This document shows, one piece after another, positions 33,841 through 42,240 of a stretch of DNA of 64,000 bases. A program made the translations under genes and the position numbers. Within the stretch, counting starts at the first letter, position 1, and each line of letters opens with the position of its first letter. Source of the stretch: Pseudomonadota bacterium (GTDB lineage Bacteria; Pseudomonadota; Alphaproteobacteria; Rhizobiales; Methylopilaceae). Location of the stretch: contig JAEZCD010000376.1 of the NCBI GenBank assembly GCA_023430145.1, positions 1 through 64,000 on the forward strand, given 5' to 3'. The notes beneath the pieces were generated by a model. That model was given only the letters and a program-made list of their open reading frames with translations. It ran no database searches and was not told the DNA's origin.

Positions 33841-34663
33841 CCGCTTCCTCTGCGCTGCGAGCAAGGCGGCGGCGGTCGTGGCGATCCTGATCTGGTCGCT
33901 GTTCCCGATCATGTTCATCGTTCTGTCTTCATTGAAGCCGGGGCAGGAGATCTTCGCCGTCCCACCCAAATACCTCTTCACGCCGACGCTCAGGCACTAC
34001 GGTGAACTGTGGAGCGCCTGGGGCGTCTTCTTCGAGGGGCTGCTCAACAGCACGCTCGTGACAGCCGGGGCGACCGCGCTGGCGGTCATAGCCAGCACCT
34101 GCGCGGGCTATGTCTACTCGCGCCACAGCGGACGGTTTCTGAACGCGGGCATCGTCGGGCTGATCGTCGTGCGCCTCATTCCGCCGATCGTCGTGACGCT
34201 GCCGCTCTTCCCGATCGTCAATGCGATGCGGCTGAACGACACGCATCTCGTGCTGATCGTTCTCTATGCGACCTTCTTCGTGTCGCTCGGCACGGTGCTG
34301 ATGCGCACTTTCATCGACCAGATACCGCGCGATCTGGACGAGGCCGCCGAGATCGACGGCGCGAGCCGCATGATGATCCTGTGGCGCGTCATCGTTCCGC
34401 TGGCGGCGCCGGGAATTCTGGCGGTGGCGGTGTTCGTCGTCGTCTTCTCGTGGAACGAGTTCCTGTTCGCCTTCATCTTCACCGCCACCCGCGCCAAGAC
34501 CGCTCCGCTCGTGATCGCCGAGATGATCGGTTCGATCGACGGGGTGGATTGGGGGATCCTCTTCGCCGCGTCGACAGTGCAGCTCGTTCCCGTCCTGCTC
34601 TTCGTCGTCTTCATGAACCGCTATCTCGTGGCCGGCCTCACCGCCGGTGCGACGAAGGGATAG
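33830..34663 (+). CDS. carbohydrate ABC transporter permease (MalG-type)
   Basis: A 277-residue permease with six hydrophobic segments and the MalG-type EAA loop [26 protein letters not shown] near residue 180. [12 protein letters not shown] after the first helix is typical for this subunit. The ATG at 33830 lies inside the end of the first permease gene, giving coupled translation. The binding-protein gene follows after 22 bp. No ATP-binding subunit is encoded in this operon, so a shared ATPase from elsewhere is needed. Confidence 0.93.
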   Translation: MPISRFLCAASKAAAVVAILIWSLFPIMFIVLSSLKPGQEIFAVPPKYLFTPTLRHYGELWSAWGVFFEGLLNSTLVTAGATALAVIASTCAGYVYSRHSGRFLNAGIVGLIVVRLIPPIVVTLPLFPIVNAMRLNDTHLVLIVLYATFFVSLGTVLMRTFIDQIPRDLDEAAEIDGASRMMILWRVIVPLAAPGILAVAVFVVVFSWNEFLFAFIFTATRAKTAPLVIAEMIGSIDGVDWGILFAASTVQLVPVLLFVVFMNRYLVAGLTAGATKG

Positions 34664-34685
34664 CCAATAAATCCAGGAGGAAAAC

Positions 34686-35981
34686 ATGTCGAAAACGACT
34701 TTGTCGCAGCTTTCACGCCGGGTCTTCATCGGGACCGCGCTCGGCGGAGCGGCCGCCCTCGCTGCGAGACCAGGACGCGCCGCCGGCAAGACGCTCAACG
34801 TGCTCAGCCACAAGGTTCACCAGACCGTGCTCGGAGCGGGCGACGGCGACCTGCTGAAGGACTGGCGGAAGGCCAACGACGCCGAGATCGTGTTTACGAC
34901 CTTCGATTCCAACCCGCTCCAGGATCGCCTCTTCCGCGAGGCGAGTCTGAATCAGACAGAGTATGGCGTCGGCTACTTGATCGACAACCGGCCAACCTCG
35001 CAGATCGCGGCCTTGTTCGAGCCCCTCGACGCTCACCAGAAACAGGATCCGATCGAGGATTTCGGCGACATCGCTCAGGGCCTCGTGCAGGGCATGACGG
35101 TCGACGGCAAGCTGATCGGCATTCCTGTCCGCCATGCGACGCAGGGCCTGTTCTACAACGAGGCGCTGCTCGAAGAGGCGGGCCTCGGCGCACCGCCGGC
35201 GACGCTCGAGGAGCTCGTCGAGCAGGCGAAGAAGACGACTTTCACCTCCAAGGCCCGGACTCCCGTTGTCGGCATGGTCCTGGCGAGCGATCTCGCGGTC
35301 TTTCCGGTGATGTTCGCACGTGCCTTCGGCGGCGACTTCATCGACAAGGACTTCAGGCTCGTTCCCGACCGCGCCGCTCTGGAGAGCGGTCTCGAGGTGC
35401 TGAGAGGCCTGTTCGAAGCCGGCGCCCTGCCGCGCAGCTACGCCACGACGAAGAACGACGACCAGGTGACGTGGCTGCAACAGGGGCGGGCCGCCTTCAC
35501 GATCCTGCCCTTTGCGCGCAACGCACAGCTCAACAATCCCGACCAGAGCAAGTTCCCGGGCAGGATCAAGGCGGTCGAGTTCCCGGGCGCGGCGGCGCTG
35601 AAGGGCAAGATGCCCATGTCGTCCGTCGTCGAGGCGTGGGCGATGACCATTCCGAAGAACGCCACCGACAAGGCTCTGGCCTGGAGCTTCATCAAGGAGG
35701 TGTCGAGCAAGCGCGTGACGCTCGGCATGGCGATCAACGGCAACGGCCCGGTGCGCGTTTCGACCTACGCGGACGGGGCACTGAAGGCGAAGAACCCGCT
35801 CGCCGCTGTCGAAGCCAAGGTTCTGGCCACCGCGCGCGGAGCCTTTCCGCCGTTCCCGGACGCGGCACGAGCGCAGGCGACCTTCCTCGAGGAGGTTCAG
35901 CTCGCTGTCCTCGGGCGCAAGCCCGTGAAAGACGCCGTCACCGCCATTATCGGCCGCATCAAGCCGATGATGCCGGCGTGA
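34686..35981 (+). CDS. ABC transporter extracellular solute-binding protein (family 1)
   Basis: A 431-residue binding protein with a twin-arginine signal, SRRVFIGTALGGAAALAARPG, followed by mature KTLNVLSHKVHQTVL. The strong ribosome-binding site AGGAGG lies 6-12 bp before the ATG. Its length and two-lobed pattern fit the sugar/polyol CUT1 class, with VGYLIDNRP and IPVRHATQGLFYNEALLEEAG as family segments. The Tat signal implies export in folded form, which is less common for this class. It probably delivers ribitol or a similar pentitol to the two permeases upstream. Confidence 0.92.
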   Translation: MSKTTLSQLSRRVFIGTALGGAAALAARPGRAAGKTLNVLSHKVHQTVLGAGDGDLLKDWRKANDAEIVFTTFDSNPLQDRLFREASLNQTEYGVGYLIDNRPTSQIAALFEPLDAHQKQDPIEDFGDIAQGLVQGMTVDGKLIGIPVRHATQGLFYNEALLEEAGLGAPPATLEELVEQAKKTTFTSKARTPVVGMVLASDLAVFPVMFARAFGGDFIDKDFRLVPDRAALESGLEVLRGLFEAGALPRSYATTKNDDQVTWLQQGRAAFTILPFARNAQLNNPDQSKFPGRIKAVEFPGAAALKGKMPMSSVVEAWAMTIPKNATDKALAWSFIKEVSSKRVTLGMAINGNGPVRVSTYADGALKAKNPLAAVEAKVLATARGAFPPFPDAARAQATFLEEVQLAVLGRKPVKDAVTAIIGRIKPMMPA

Positions 35982-36052
35982 GAGGAACCAGGGCGCCGGC
36001 GGCACGCCCGTCGGCCGCCATCGAAAGTCCACGAGTGGAAGGATATCGACCC

Positions 36053-37483
36053 ATGTCGAACACTGCGGTTCGTTTCGTCGAGGAGCCGGCTCGTTCGATC
36101 CCCGTCTCCGCCGATTACGACGTGCTCGTCGTCGGCGGCGGCCCTTCGGGCCTGACGGCAGCTCTCGCGGCGGCGGAGGACGGCCTCCGCGTCGGCCTCA
36201 TCGAAAGCCGCAGCTTCGTCGGCGGCAATATGACGATCGGCCTGCCGGTCCTCGGCTTCCTCGGCCAAAAGGGCAATCAGATCATCGACGGCTTGCCGCA
36301 GAAGTTCATCGACCGCCTGCGCCGGGAGCGCGACGGCGCGAGCGAGCACCGACCTTGCCCGCTCCACATGGGCATCACCCTGGTCGAGCCGGAAGCCGTG
36401 AAGACGGTGGCGTTGGAAATGCTCACCGAAGCCGGCGTCGACGTCCTTTTCTACACCTTCTTCTCGAGCGCGCTGATGGACGGCGACAACATCCGTGGCG
36501 TCATCACCGAGAGCAAGAGCGGGCGCAGCGCAATCCTGGCCAAGGTCGTGATCGATTGCACCGGAGATGCGGACGTCGCCTATCGCGCCGGCGTGCCGAC
36601 CGAGAAGGGCAACGCCCATGGCGGCATGCAGCCGCCCACGCTGATGTTCTGCCTCGCCGGCGTCGACACCGACAAGCTCAGGCTGAGCATCGCCAACCAG
36701 TCGCGCACCTATCTCACCGACTTCATCCCGGCGGAGTATTTCGGCCAGAACCATCAGTTCATCGTGGTCGGCCTGCGGGAGCTCATCGCCCAGGCGCAGA
36801 AGGAGCGGGGCCTCGTCATCCCGAACGAGCGTACGATCATCATCACCGGGCTGAAGAAGGGCGAGGTGTGGATCAACATGACGCGCGTCAAGGGTGTCGA
36901 CGGGACGAGTGCGCGCAGCCTCACCGACGGCGAGATCGAAGGCCGGGCGCAGATCGACGACATCGTCACCTATCTCGTCAACTACGTGCCGGGCTTCGAG
37001 GGCGCCTACTTCACCAAGACGGCACCTTTCATCGGCATCCGCGAGACGCGACGGATCGTCGGCCAGTACGTGATGACGCAGGACGATGTGCTGTCCTGCC
37101 GGCATTTCGACGACGCGATCGCCGTGGCGAGCTATCCCATCGATATCCACCGCCCGGCCGATGACGGCTGTACGCTGATCTGGTGCGGCGACTGCTACGA
37201 TATTCCCTATCGCTCGCTGGTTCCCTCGAAGGTCGGCAATCTGCTGGTGGCCGGGCGCAGCATCTCGGCGACGCATGAAGCGATGGGCGCGATCCGCGTC
37301 ATGGCGACCTGCATGGCGATGGGCGAGGCCGCCGGCCGCGCAGCCAAGATCTCGGTACGCGGCAACCGGCCGCCGGCCGATATCGAGATCGAGGAGCTGC
37401 GCCGGCAGCAGCTGGAGCATGGCGTGTATCTCCGCAACCCGGACGGGACGCGCGCCGGCGCTCAGAGCGCCGCCGCCGCTTGA
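36053..37483 (+). CDS. FAD-dependent oxidoreductase (FAD_oxidored family) in ribitol operon
   Basis: A 476-residue flavoprotein with a Rossmann site YDVLVVGGGPSGLTAALAAAEDG, the flavin loop ESRSFVGGNMTIGLPVLGF, a mid-region VIDCTGDADVAYRAGVP, and the C-terminal FAD contact NLLVAGRSISATHEAMGAIRV. Family members (PF12831 type) oxidise varied substrates and none is clearly tied to pentitols. It sits between the transporter and the kinase in the ribitol operon. It may oxidise a second polyol or a sugar derivative, or act on a pathway aldehyde. Its function is inferred only from neighbours. Confidence 0.85.
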   Translation: MSNTAVRFVEEPARSIPVSADYDVLVVGGGPSGLTAALAAAEDGLRVGLIESRSFVGGNMTIGLPVLGFLGQKGNQIIDGLPQKFIDRLRRERDGASEHRPCPLHMGITLVEPEAVKTVALEMLTEAGVDVLFYTFFSSALMDGDNIRGVITESKSGRSAILAKVVIDCTGDADVAYRAGVPTEKGNAHGGMQPPTLMFCLAGVDTDKLRLSIANQSRTYLTDFIPAEYFGQNHQFIVVGLRELIAQAQKERGLVIPNERTIIITGLKKGEVWINMTRVKGVDGTSARSLTDGEIEGRAQIDDIVTYLVNYVPGFEGAYFTKTAPFIGIRETRRIVGQYVMTQDDVLSCRHFDDAIAVASYPIDIHRPADDGCTLIWCGDCYDIPYRSLVPSKVGNLLVAGRSISATHEAMGAIRVMATCMAMGEAAGRAAKISVRGNRPPADIEIEELRRQQLEHGVYLRNPDGTRAGAQSAAAA

Positions 37484-37576
37484 CGGCAAGGCTGAACGTC
37501 GGCGCACCGACATTCAGGGCCAGATGTCGGCGCCATCTGCCGGCCCGCAATCGGTCGCAGCCCGGGTTGTGAAGAC

Positions 37577-39202
37577 ATGAGCGAGCATTTCATCGGCATC
37601 GATGTCGGGACAGGCAGCGCGAGGGCCGGCATCTTCGATCGGCGCGGCACCATGCTCTCTACGGCGCGGCGCGACATCGCGCTCTATCAGGACGGGCCGG
37701 ATCTCGCCGAGCAATCGAGCGAGGACATCTGGCAGGCCGTTTGCGCGAGCGTTCGCGAAGCCATGGCTGCGGCGAAGCTGGGGCCGGATGGCGTCGGCGG
37801 CATCGGCTTCGATGCGACCTGTTCGCTCGTGGTGCTGGGTCATGGCGGTCAGCCGCTCGCGGTCGGAGCGCATGGCGACCAAAAGCGCGACATCATCGTC
37901 TGGATGGATCACCGGGCCATCGATCAGGCGCGGCGGATCAACCGGACGAAGCATCCGGTCCTCGACTATCTAGGTGGTCGGATCTCGCCCGAGATGGAGA
38001 CGCCGAAACTGCTGTGGCTGAAAGAGCATTTGCAAGAAACCTATGCCGCGGCATGGCAATTCTTCGATCTGACGGATTTTCTGACATGGCGAGCCACCGG
38101 CAGCCTGTCGCGTTCGGTCTGCACGGTCACCTGCAAGTGGACCTATCTCGCCCATGAACGTCGCTGGGACGCGGGATATTTCAAGCTTATCGGGCTCGGC
38201 GATCTAGCCGATGGGGAGTTCGCCCGCATCGGCACCGCGGTCGTCCCGGCCGGCAGCCCGCTCGGCGGAGGCGTTACGGCGGAGGCGGCGGCGGAGATCG
38301 GGCTTCATCCCGGAACCGCCGTGGGTGCCGGGCTGATCGATGCGCATGCCGGCGGCCTCGGCTCGGTCGCGGTCCGCTCGCCGCACGGCACCGCGCTGAC
38401 CCGCATGGCTTATGTGTTCGGCACCTCGGCCTGCACCATGTCCAGCAACCCGGACCCGATCTTCATTCCCGGCGTCTGGGGCCCGTACTATTCCGCCATG
38501 GCGCCCGGTCTCTGGTTGAACGAGGGTGGCCAATCCGGAGCCGGGGCTGCGATCCATCAGCTGATCGCGTTCCACCCGGCTTCGGGCGAGGCGAATGCGC
38601 ATGCCGCAGCGGAGGGAATGGCGCTGGCGGACTGGCTCGCGACGCGCGCCGCCGCGAGCGTCTCGCAGGCCTCCGACGCCGCCCGTCTGGCCGGCGGACT
38701 GATCGTCGTTCCCGACTTTCTCGGCAATCGGTCGCCTCATGCGGACCCCGACGCGCGCGCCGTGATCGCCGGGCTCGGGATGGAGCGTGGCCTCGATCAC
38801 CTAGTCGCCCTCTATGTCGCCGGTCTACTGGGGATCGGCTACGGTCTGCGCCAGATCATCGAGACGAGCCAGGCGCGGGGCGCGAGCATCGAGGCGGTCG
38901 TGCTCAGCGGCGGCGCGGCGCGTCACCCGCTGATCCAGCAATTGCTGGCCGACTGTGCCCGTCTGCCCGTCCTCGCGCCGCAAGAGGCCGATCCGGTTCT
39001 GCTGGGCGCAGCCATGCTCGGCGCGACGGCAGGCAACGCCTTTCCCGACCTGTCGGCGGCGATGCAGGGGATGGCGGCCGCGGCGTCGACATTCGAGCCG
39101 GCGACCGGGGCGGTCGCACGGCTGCACGAGCAGCGCTTCGCCGCCTTCGAGGAGCTGCAGACGGCGGCGCGCCGGGCGCGCGACTTGACGAACGAGAACT
39201 GA
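37577..39202 (+). CDS. FGGY family kinase, D-ribulokinase-like
   Basis: A 541-residue FGGY kinase. IGIDVGTGSARAGIFDRRG is the ATP-binding start. DLAEQSSEDIWQAV, the substrate region IVWMDHRAIDQARRINRT, YYSAMAPGLWLNEGGQSGAGAA and VVLSGGAARHPLIQQLLADC follow in order. This is the ribulokinase branch (length over 530, GTGSARAG). With the adjacent ribitol 2-dehydrogenase, which makes D-ribulose, phosphorylation to D-ribulose 5-phosphate is the likely reaction. It is the sixth gene of the lacI operon, 93 bp after the FAD enzyme. Confidence 0.9.
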   Translation: MSEHFIGIDVGTGSARAGIFDRRGTMLSTARRDIALYQDGPDLAEQSSEDIWQAVCASVREAMAAAKLGPDGVGGIGFDATCSLVVLGHGGQPLAVGAHGDQKRDIIVWMDHRAIDQARRINRTKHPVLDYLGGRISPEMETPKLLWLKEHLQETYAAAWQFFDLTDFLTWRATGSLSRSVCTVTCKWTYLAHERRWDAGYFKLIGLGDLADGEFARIGTAVVPAGSPLGGGVTAEAAAEIGLHPGTAVGAGLIDAHAGGLGSVAVRSPHGTALTRMAYVFGTSACTMSSNPDPIFIPGVWGPYYSAMAPGLWLNEGGQSGAGAAIHQLIAFHPASGEANAHAAAEGMALADWLATRAAASVSQASDAARLAGGLIVVPDFLGNRSPHADPDARAVIAGLGMERGLDHLVALYVAGLLGIGYGLRQIIETSQARGASIEAVVLSGGAARHPLIQQLLADCARLPVLAPQEADPVLLGAAMLGATAGNAFPDLSAAMQGMAAAASTFEPATGAVARLHEQRFAAFEELQTAARRARDLTNEN

Positions 39203-39268
39203 CCGGCCGGCGAGCTTCCGCCGGGCACGACGCTTTTTGCCGATCGGCGTACCCAGGAGATATCGAAG

Positions 39269-39997
39269 GTGGCGCAGGAACTGGCCGGGAAAGTCGCCGC
39301 GATAACGGGCGCCGCATCCGGAATCGGACTGGCATGCGCCAAGCGCCTTCTGGCGGCGGACGCACGCGTCTTTCTGGTCGACCGCGATGCGGACGCGCTC
39401 GCCGGCCTTATGCAGAGCCTCGGCGAGAATGCGTCACCGCTCGTGGTCGATCTCAGCGACGCGGCATCCGTCGCCGGGATGATGCCGCAGATCCTGCGGG
39501 ATGCCGGCCGGCTGGATATCTTCCACGCCAACGCCGGCTCCTATGTCGGAGGCGACCTCGCGGGTGGCGATCCGGACGCCTGGGACCGCATGCTGAACCT
39601 CAACATCAATGCGGTGTTTCGCAGCGTCCATGCCGTTCTGCCGCACATGATCGAACGGAGGACGGGTGATATCGTCGTCACGAGCTCGGTCGCCGGGGTC
39701 GTTCCCGTCGTCTGGGAACCGATATACACGGCATCCAAGCATGCCGTGCAGGCCTTCGTTCACACGGCTCGGCGGCAGCTCATCAAACATGGCCTGCGCG
39801 TGGGAGCGGTGCTCCCAGGCCCCGTCGTCACCGCCCTCATCAACGACTGGCCGAAGGACAAGCTCGAAGCGGAGCTCGCTGCCGGCGGTCTGATCGAGCC
39901 GGAAGACGTCGCCGAGGCAGTCCTGTTCATGCTGACCCGGCGGAGGAACGTTACAATTCGTGATCTGGTCATCCTGCCGCAAAGCACCGATCTCTGA
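39269..39997 (+). CDS. ribitol 2-dehydrogenase
   Basis: A 242-residue [20 protein letters not shown] is the NAD site, [14 protein letters not shown] is a signature shared with enterobacterial ribitol dehydrogenase, catalytic serine and YTASK follow, and [21 protein letters not shown] with the C-terminal [16 protein letters not shown] matches the same family closely as I recall it. It oxidises ribitol to D-ribulose. GTG start at 39269 behind CAGGAGATA. With the ribulokinase upstream it completes ribitol to D-ribulose 5-phosphate, which sets the role of the whole lacI operon. Confidence 0.92.
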   Translation: MAQELAGKVAAITGAASGIGLACAKRLLAADARVFLVDRDADALAGLMQSLGENASPLVVDLSDAASVAGMMPQILRDAGRLDIFHANAGSYVGGDLAGGDPDAWDRMLNLNINAVFRSVHAVLPHMIERRTGDIVVTSSVAGVVPVVWEPIYTASKHAVQAFVHTARRQLIKHGLRVGAVLPGPVVTALINDWPKDKLEAELAAGGLIEPEDVAEAVLFMLTRRRNVTIRDLVILPQSTDL

Positions 39998-40397
39998 GGG
40001 TTCCGCCGTCGCGCTTGCCCCCTTGCCGCGCGGACCGGCCGGGCAAATGGCGCGCCTCGCGGAAATGAATTCAGAAATGTCATTCCGACTTGAAAGCCGC
40101 GTGTTCGATGCAATGTCCAACACGGTTCACGAGCGGACGTCGTTCCATCGAACGCCCTGCCGCGGGCGTAGCCGATGCGGGTCATAGGGTTTCACGTCGA
40201 CCTGTAGGCTCGACGCGACCCCTGTGACAAACAGGAAGCGACAATCCAGAAGTTGCGGCTCGCCGGGCGCTTCACGTGACGTCGCGCCAGGAGTGAATAC
40301 CGCGCGGCCGTCCAGCTACCCGGTGTCGCCGCTCTGGGAAAGTCAAGAAAGGCACGTGCGCCTGCGGCAACGGCCCCTGCCCCCGTTCCCGAGGCTT

Positions 40398-40409
40398 TGA
40401 ACCGGTTCA
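40398..40409. promoter_or_regulatory. LacI-type operator O1
   Basis: TGAACCGGTTCA, a perfect 12 bp palindrome with the central CG of LacI-family sites. It lies 8 bp upstream of the -35 box of the promoter at 40418. Confidence 0.75.
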
Positions 40410-40417
40410 CACAGCCA

Positions 40418-40457
40418 TTGCCAACCATGTTTCGTCCGACTATCATGAACCGGTTCA
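40418..40457 (+). promoter_or_regulatory. promoter with LacI-type operator O2
   Basis: TTGCCA (40418-40423), a 17 bp spacer and TATCAT (40441-40446) form the promoter. The palindrome TGAACCGGTTCA (40446-40457, extended to 14 bp by an outer A-T pair) begins at the last base of the -10 box. O1 and O2 centres are 48 bp apart, suited to cooperative binding or a small loop. The ATG at 40474 follows. Confidence 0.75.
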
Positions 40458-40473
40458 TCGAGGGAACGAAGAG

Positions 40474-41091
40474 ATGGAGCCAGGCGGTCTCCTGTTCGTC
40501 ATGATGCGTCCGCCGGCGCCGCTCATCGAAGAGTTCAACGAGTGGTACGACACGGAGCATCTTCTCGACCGGATGTCCGCGCCCGGCTTCCTGTCCGGCA
40601 CCCGGTTCCAGTCGGTGAGCGGCGAGCAGCCGGGCTTCCTCACCCTCTATGACCTCGAGTCCGTCGACGTCCTCGACACGCCCGAATATCGTCGGCTGTC
40701 GCGGGAGAACTTCACGCCGTGGACGCGCAGGCTGATGCGCAGGATTCCGCGCGCCAGGATTCTCGCCCGCCAGGTCTATCCGCAGAACGCCCGGATCATC
40801 GAGACCCCCTTCCTGACCTTGCTGCGCTTCTCGAGCACGCAGGCGGTCGAGGCGGACCTGATTGCAGGTCTGACCCGGACATTCACAGGTCCCGGCGGGG
40901 TCCTTCAGCTGCGTGTCTTCGCCGAGGCGAAGGACGACGGCACCGTGGACCACCTGGCTCTGGTCGGATCGAGCGCGCGCGTCGCGAACCTCGTGCTGGA
41001 GGAGACGATAGGGACGCCCGTCCGCCATCTGCGGCTGGTGGAGGAGTTCGTGCCGCACCTGTTCGGAACGACCTGGGAGCGGTGGATCTGA
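40474..41091 (+). CDS. EthD-like dimeric alpha/beta-barrel protein
   Basis: A 205-residue protein of the ferredoxin-like dimeric barrel type. The motif PLIEEFNEWYDTEHLLDRM is the EthD/DUF4286-like signature (F-x-x-W-Y-D-x-E-H). A second, weaker repeat of the fold appears to follow from about residue 110 (ETPFLTLLRFSS). EthD relatives accompany degradation of ethers and other small molecules with unknown chemistry. It is the first gene behind the double-operator promoter and leads into the ferric-type ABC transporter. Another EthD-like gene closes that group at 45162. The function is not established. Confidence 0.8.
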   Translation: MEPGGLLFVMMRPPAPLIEEFNEWYDTEHLLDRMSAPGFLSGTRFQSVSGEQPGFLTLYDLESVDVLDTPEYRRLSRENFTPWTRRLMRRIPRARILARQVYPQNARIIETPFLTLLRFSSTQAVEADLIAGLTRTFTGPGGVLQLRVFAEAKDDGTVDHLALVGSSARVANLVLEETIGTPVRHLRLVEEFVPHLFGTTWERWI

Positions 41092-41156
41092 GCCTGTCGA
41101 CGGCCGAAAGCGCCGCGACCTCAAATAAATAAACAAAGAATTCGGGAGGAGAAGAC

Positions 41157-42182
41157 ATGAAGATGATCCGCAGTGCCACTATCTTGGCGAGCTTGCTCGC
41201 CGCCACCACGGCCGCGAAGGCCGTGGATCAGAGCCTGATCGATGCCGCCAAGGCGGAGGGCCAGGTCGTCTGGTACACCGGCCTGATCGTCCGCCAGGTC
41301 GTCACCCCCATCAAGGAAGCGTTCGAGAAGAAGTACGGCATCACCGTCAACTTCGTGCCGATGGCCTCGCAGGAGGCGGCGCTGAGGATCCTGAACGAGG
41401 GCCGCGCCAAAAGCATCAAGGGCGACGTGTTCGACGGAACCGCCCCGCTGGCGGCGGCCATGGACGCCGGACTGGTGGGACAATACGTGCCCAAGGAAGC
41501 GGCCGATTATCCCGCCGAGCTCAAGGACCCGGCCGGATACTGGACCGGCCAGATCGTCCAGGTGACCGCGCCGGCGATCAACACCGGCATGGTCAAGCCC
41601 GAGGAGGCGCCGAAGACTTTCGAGGATCTGCTCGATCCGAAGTGGAAGGGCAAGATGGCGTGGTCGAGCTCGGAGGAGATCGCCGGTCCTCCCGGCTTCA
41701 TCGGCAATGTGCTGACCCATATGGGCGAAGCGAAGGGCATGGCCTATCTCGAGAAGCTGTCGCAGCAGAAGATCGCCAACGTGCCGAGCAACATGCGCGT
41801 CGTGCTCGACCAGGGCATCGCCGGCCAGTATCCGTTGGTCCTGTCCATCCTGAACTACCACGCGGCGATCAGCGCCGGACAGGGCGCCCCGGTGGAGTGG
41901 CTCAAGCTCGAGTCATCGGTCTTCACCTTCGGTACCGTCCAGATGCTGAAGGACGCGCCGCATCCCAACGCCGCCAAGCTGTTCCTCGAGTTCCTGCTGT
42001 CGGACGAGGGCCAGCAGGTGGTCGCGGACGCCGGCTACATCCCGGCCAGCCCGCGCGTGAAAGCCAAGGACCCGACGCTCAAGCCCGAAGAAGGCAAGTT
42101 CGCCGTCACAGTCATCTCGTCGGAGCTGTTCGCCAAGAACAAGGACAAGTGGGTCGGCGTCTATCGCAAGCTCTTCAAATAG
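41157..42182 (+). CDS. ABC transporter substrate-binding protein, ferric/AfuA-type
   Basis: A 341-residue periplasmic protein with a Sec signal (ATILASLLAATTAAKA). The mature start VDQSLIDAAKAEGQVVWYTGL and FEKKYGITVNFVPMASQEAALRIL match the family 1/13 ferric-type fold. EAPKTFEDLLDPKWKGKMAWSS is a hallmark segment. Although named after iron carriers, many relatives bind small organic acids, phosphonates or sugar phosphates. The typical iron ligands (paired tyrosines) are not obvious, and the EthD neighbours argue for an organic ligand. GGGAGGAGA precedes the ATG. Confidence 0.9.
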   Translation: MKMIRSATILASLLAATTAAKAVDQSLIDAAKAEGQVVWYTGLIVRQVVTPIKEAFEKKYGITVNFVPMASQEAALRILNEGRAKSIKGDVFDGTAPLAAAMDAGLVGQYVPKEAADYPAELKDPAGYWTGQIVQVTAPAINTGMVKPEEAPKTFEDLLDPKWKGKMAWSSSEEIAGPPGFIGNVLTHMGEAKGMAYLEKLSQQKIANVPSNMRVVLDQGIAGQYPLVLSILNYHAAISAGQGAPVEWLKLESSVFTFGTVQMLKDAPHPNAAKLFLEFLLSDEGQQVVADAGYIPASPRVKAKDPTLKPEEGKFAVTVISSELFAKNKDKWVGVYRKLFK

Positions 42183-42240
42183 AGCTCCTGCCGGCTTCCG
42201 CCTCGGAGCGGAGGCCGGCAGCCGCGACGGCAGGCAAACC

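Larger units (their letters stand above)
39998..40473. other. intergenic region, 476 bp
   Basis: No convincing gene. The first 380 bp after the ribitol dehydrogenase show no recognisable element. The last 80 bp form a compact control region with two identical LacI-type operators and a sigma-70 promoter between them. Confidence 0.5.
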
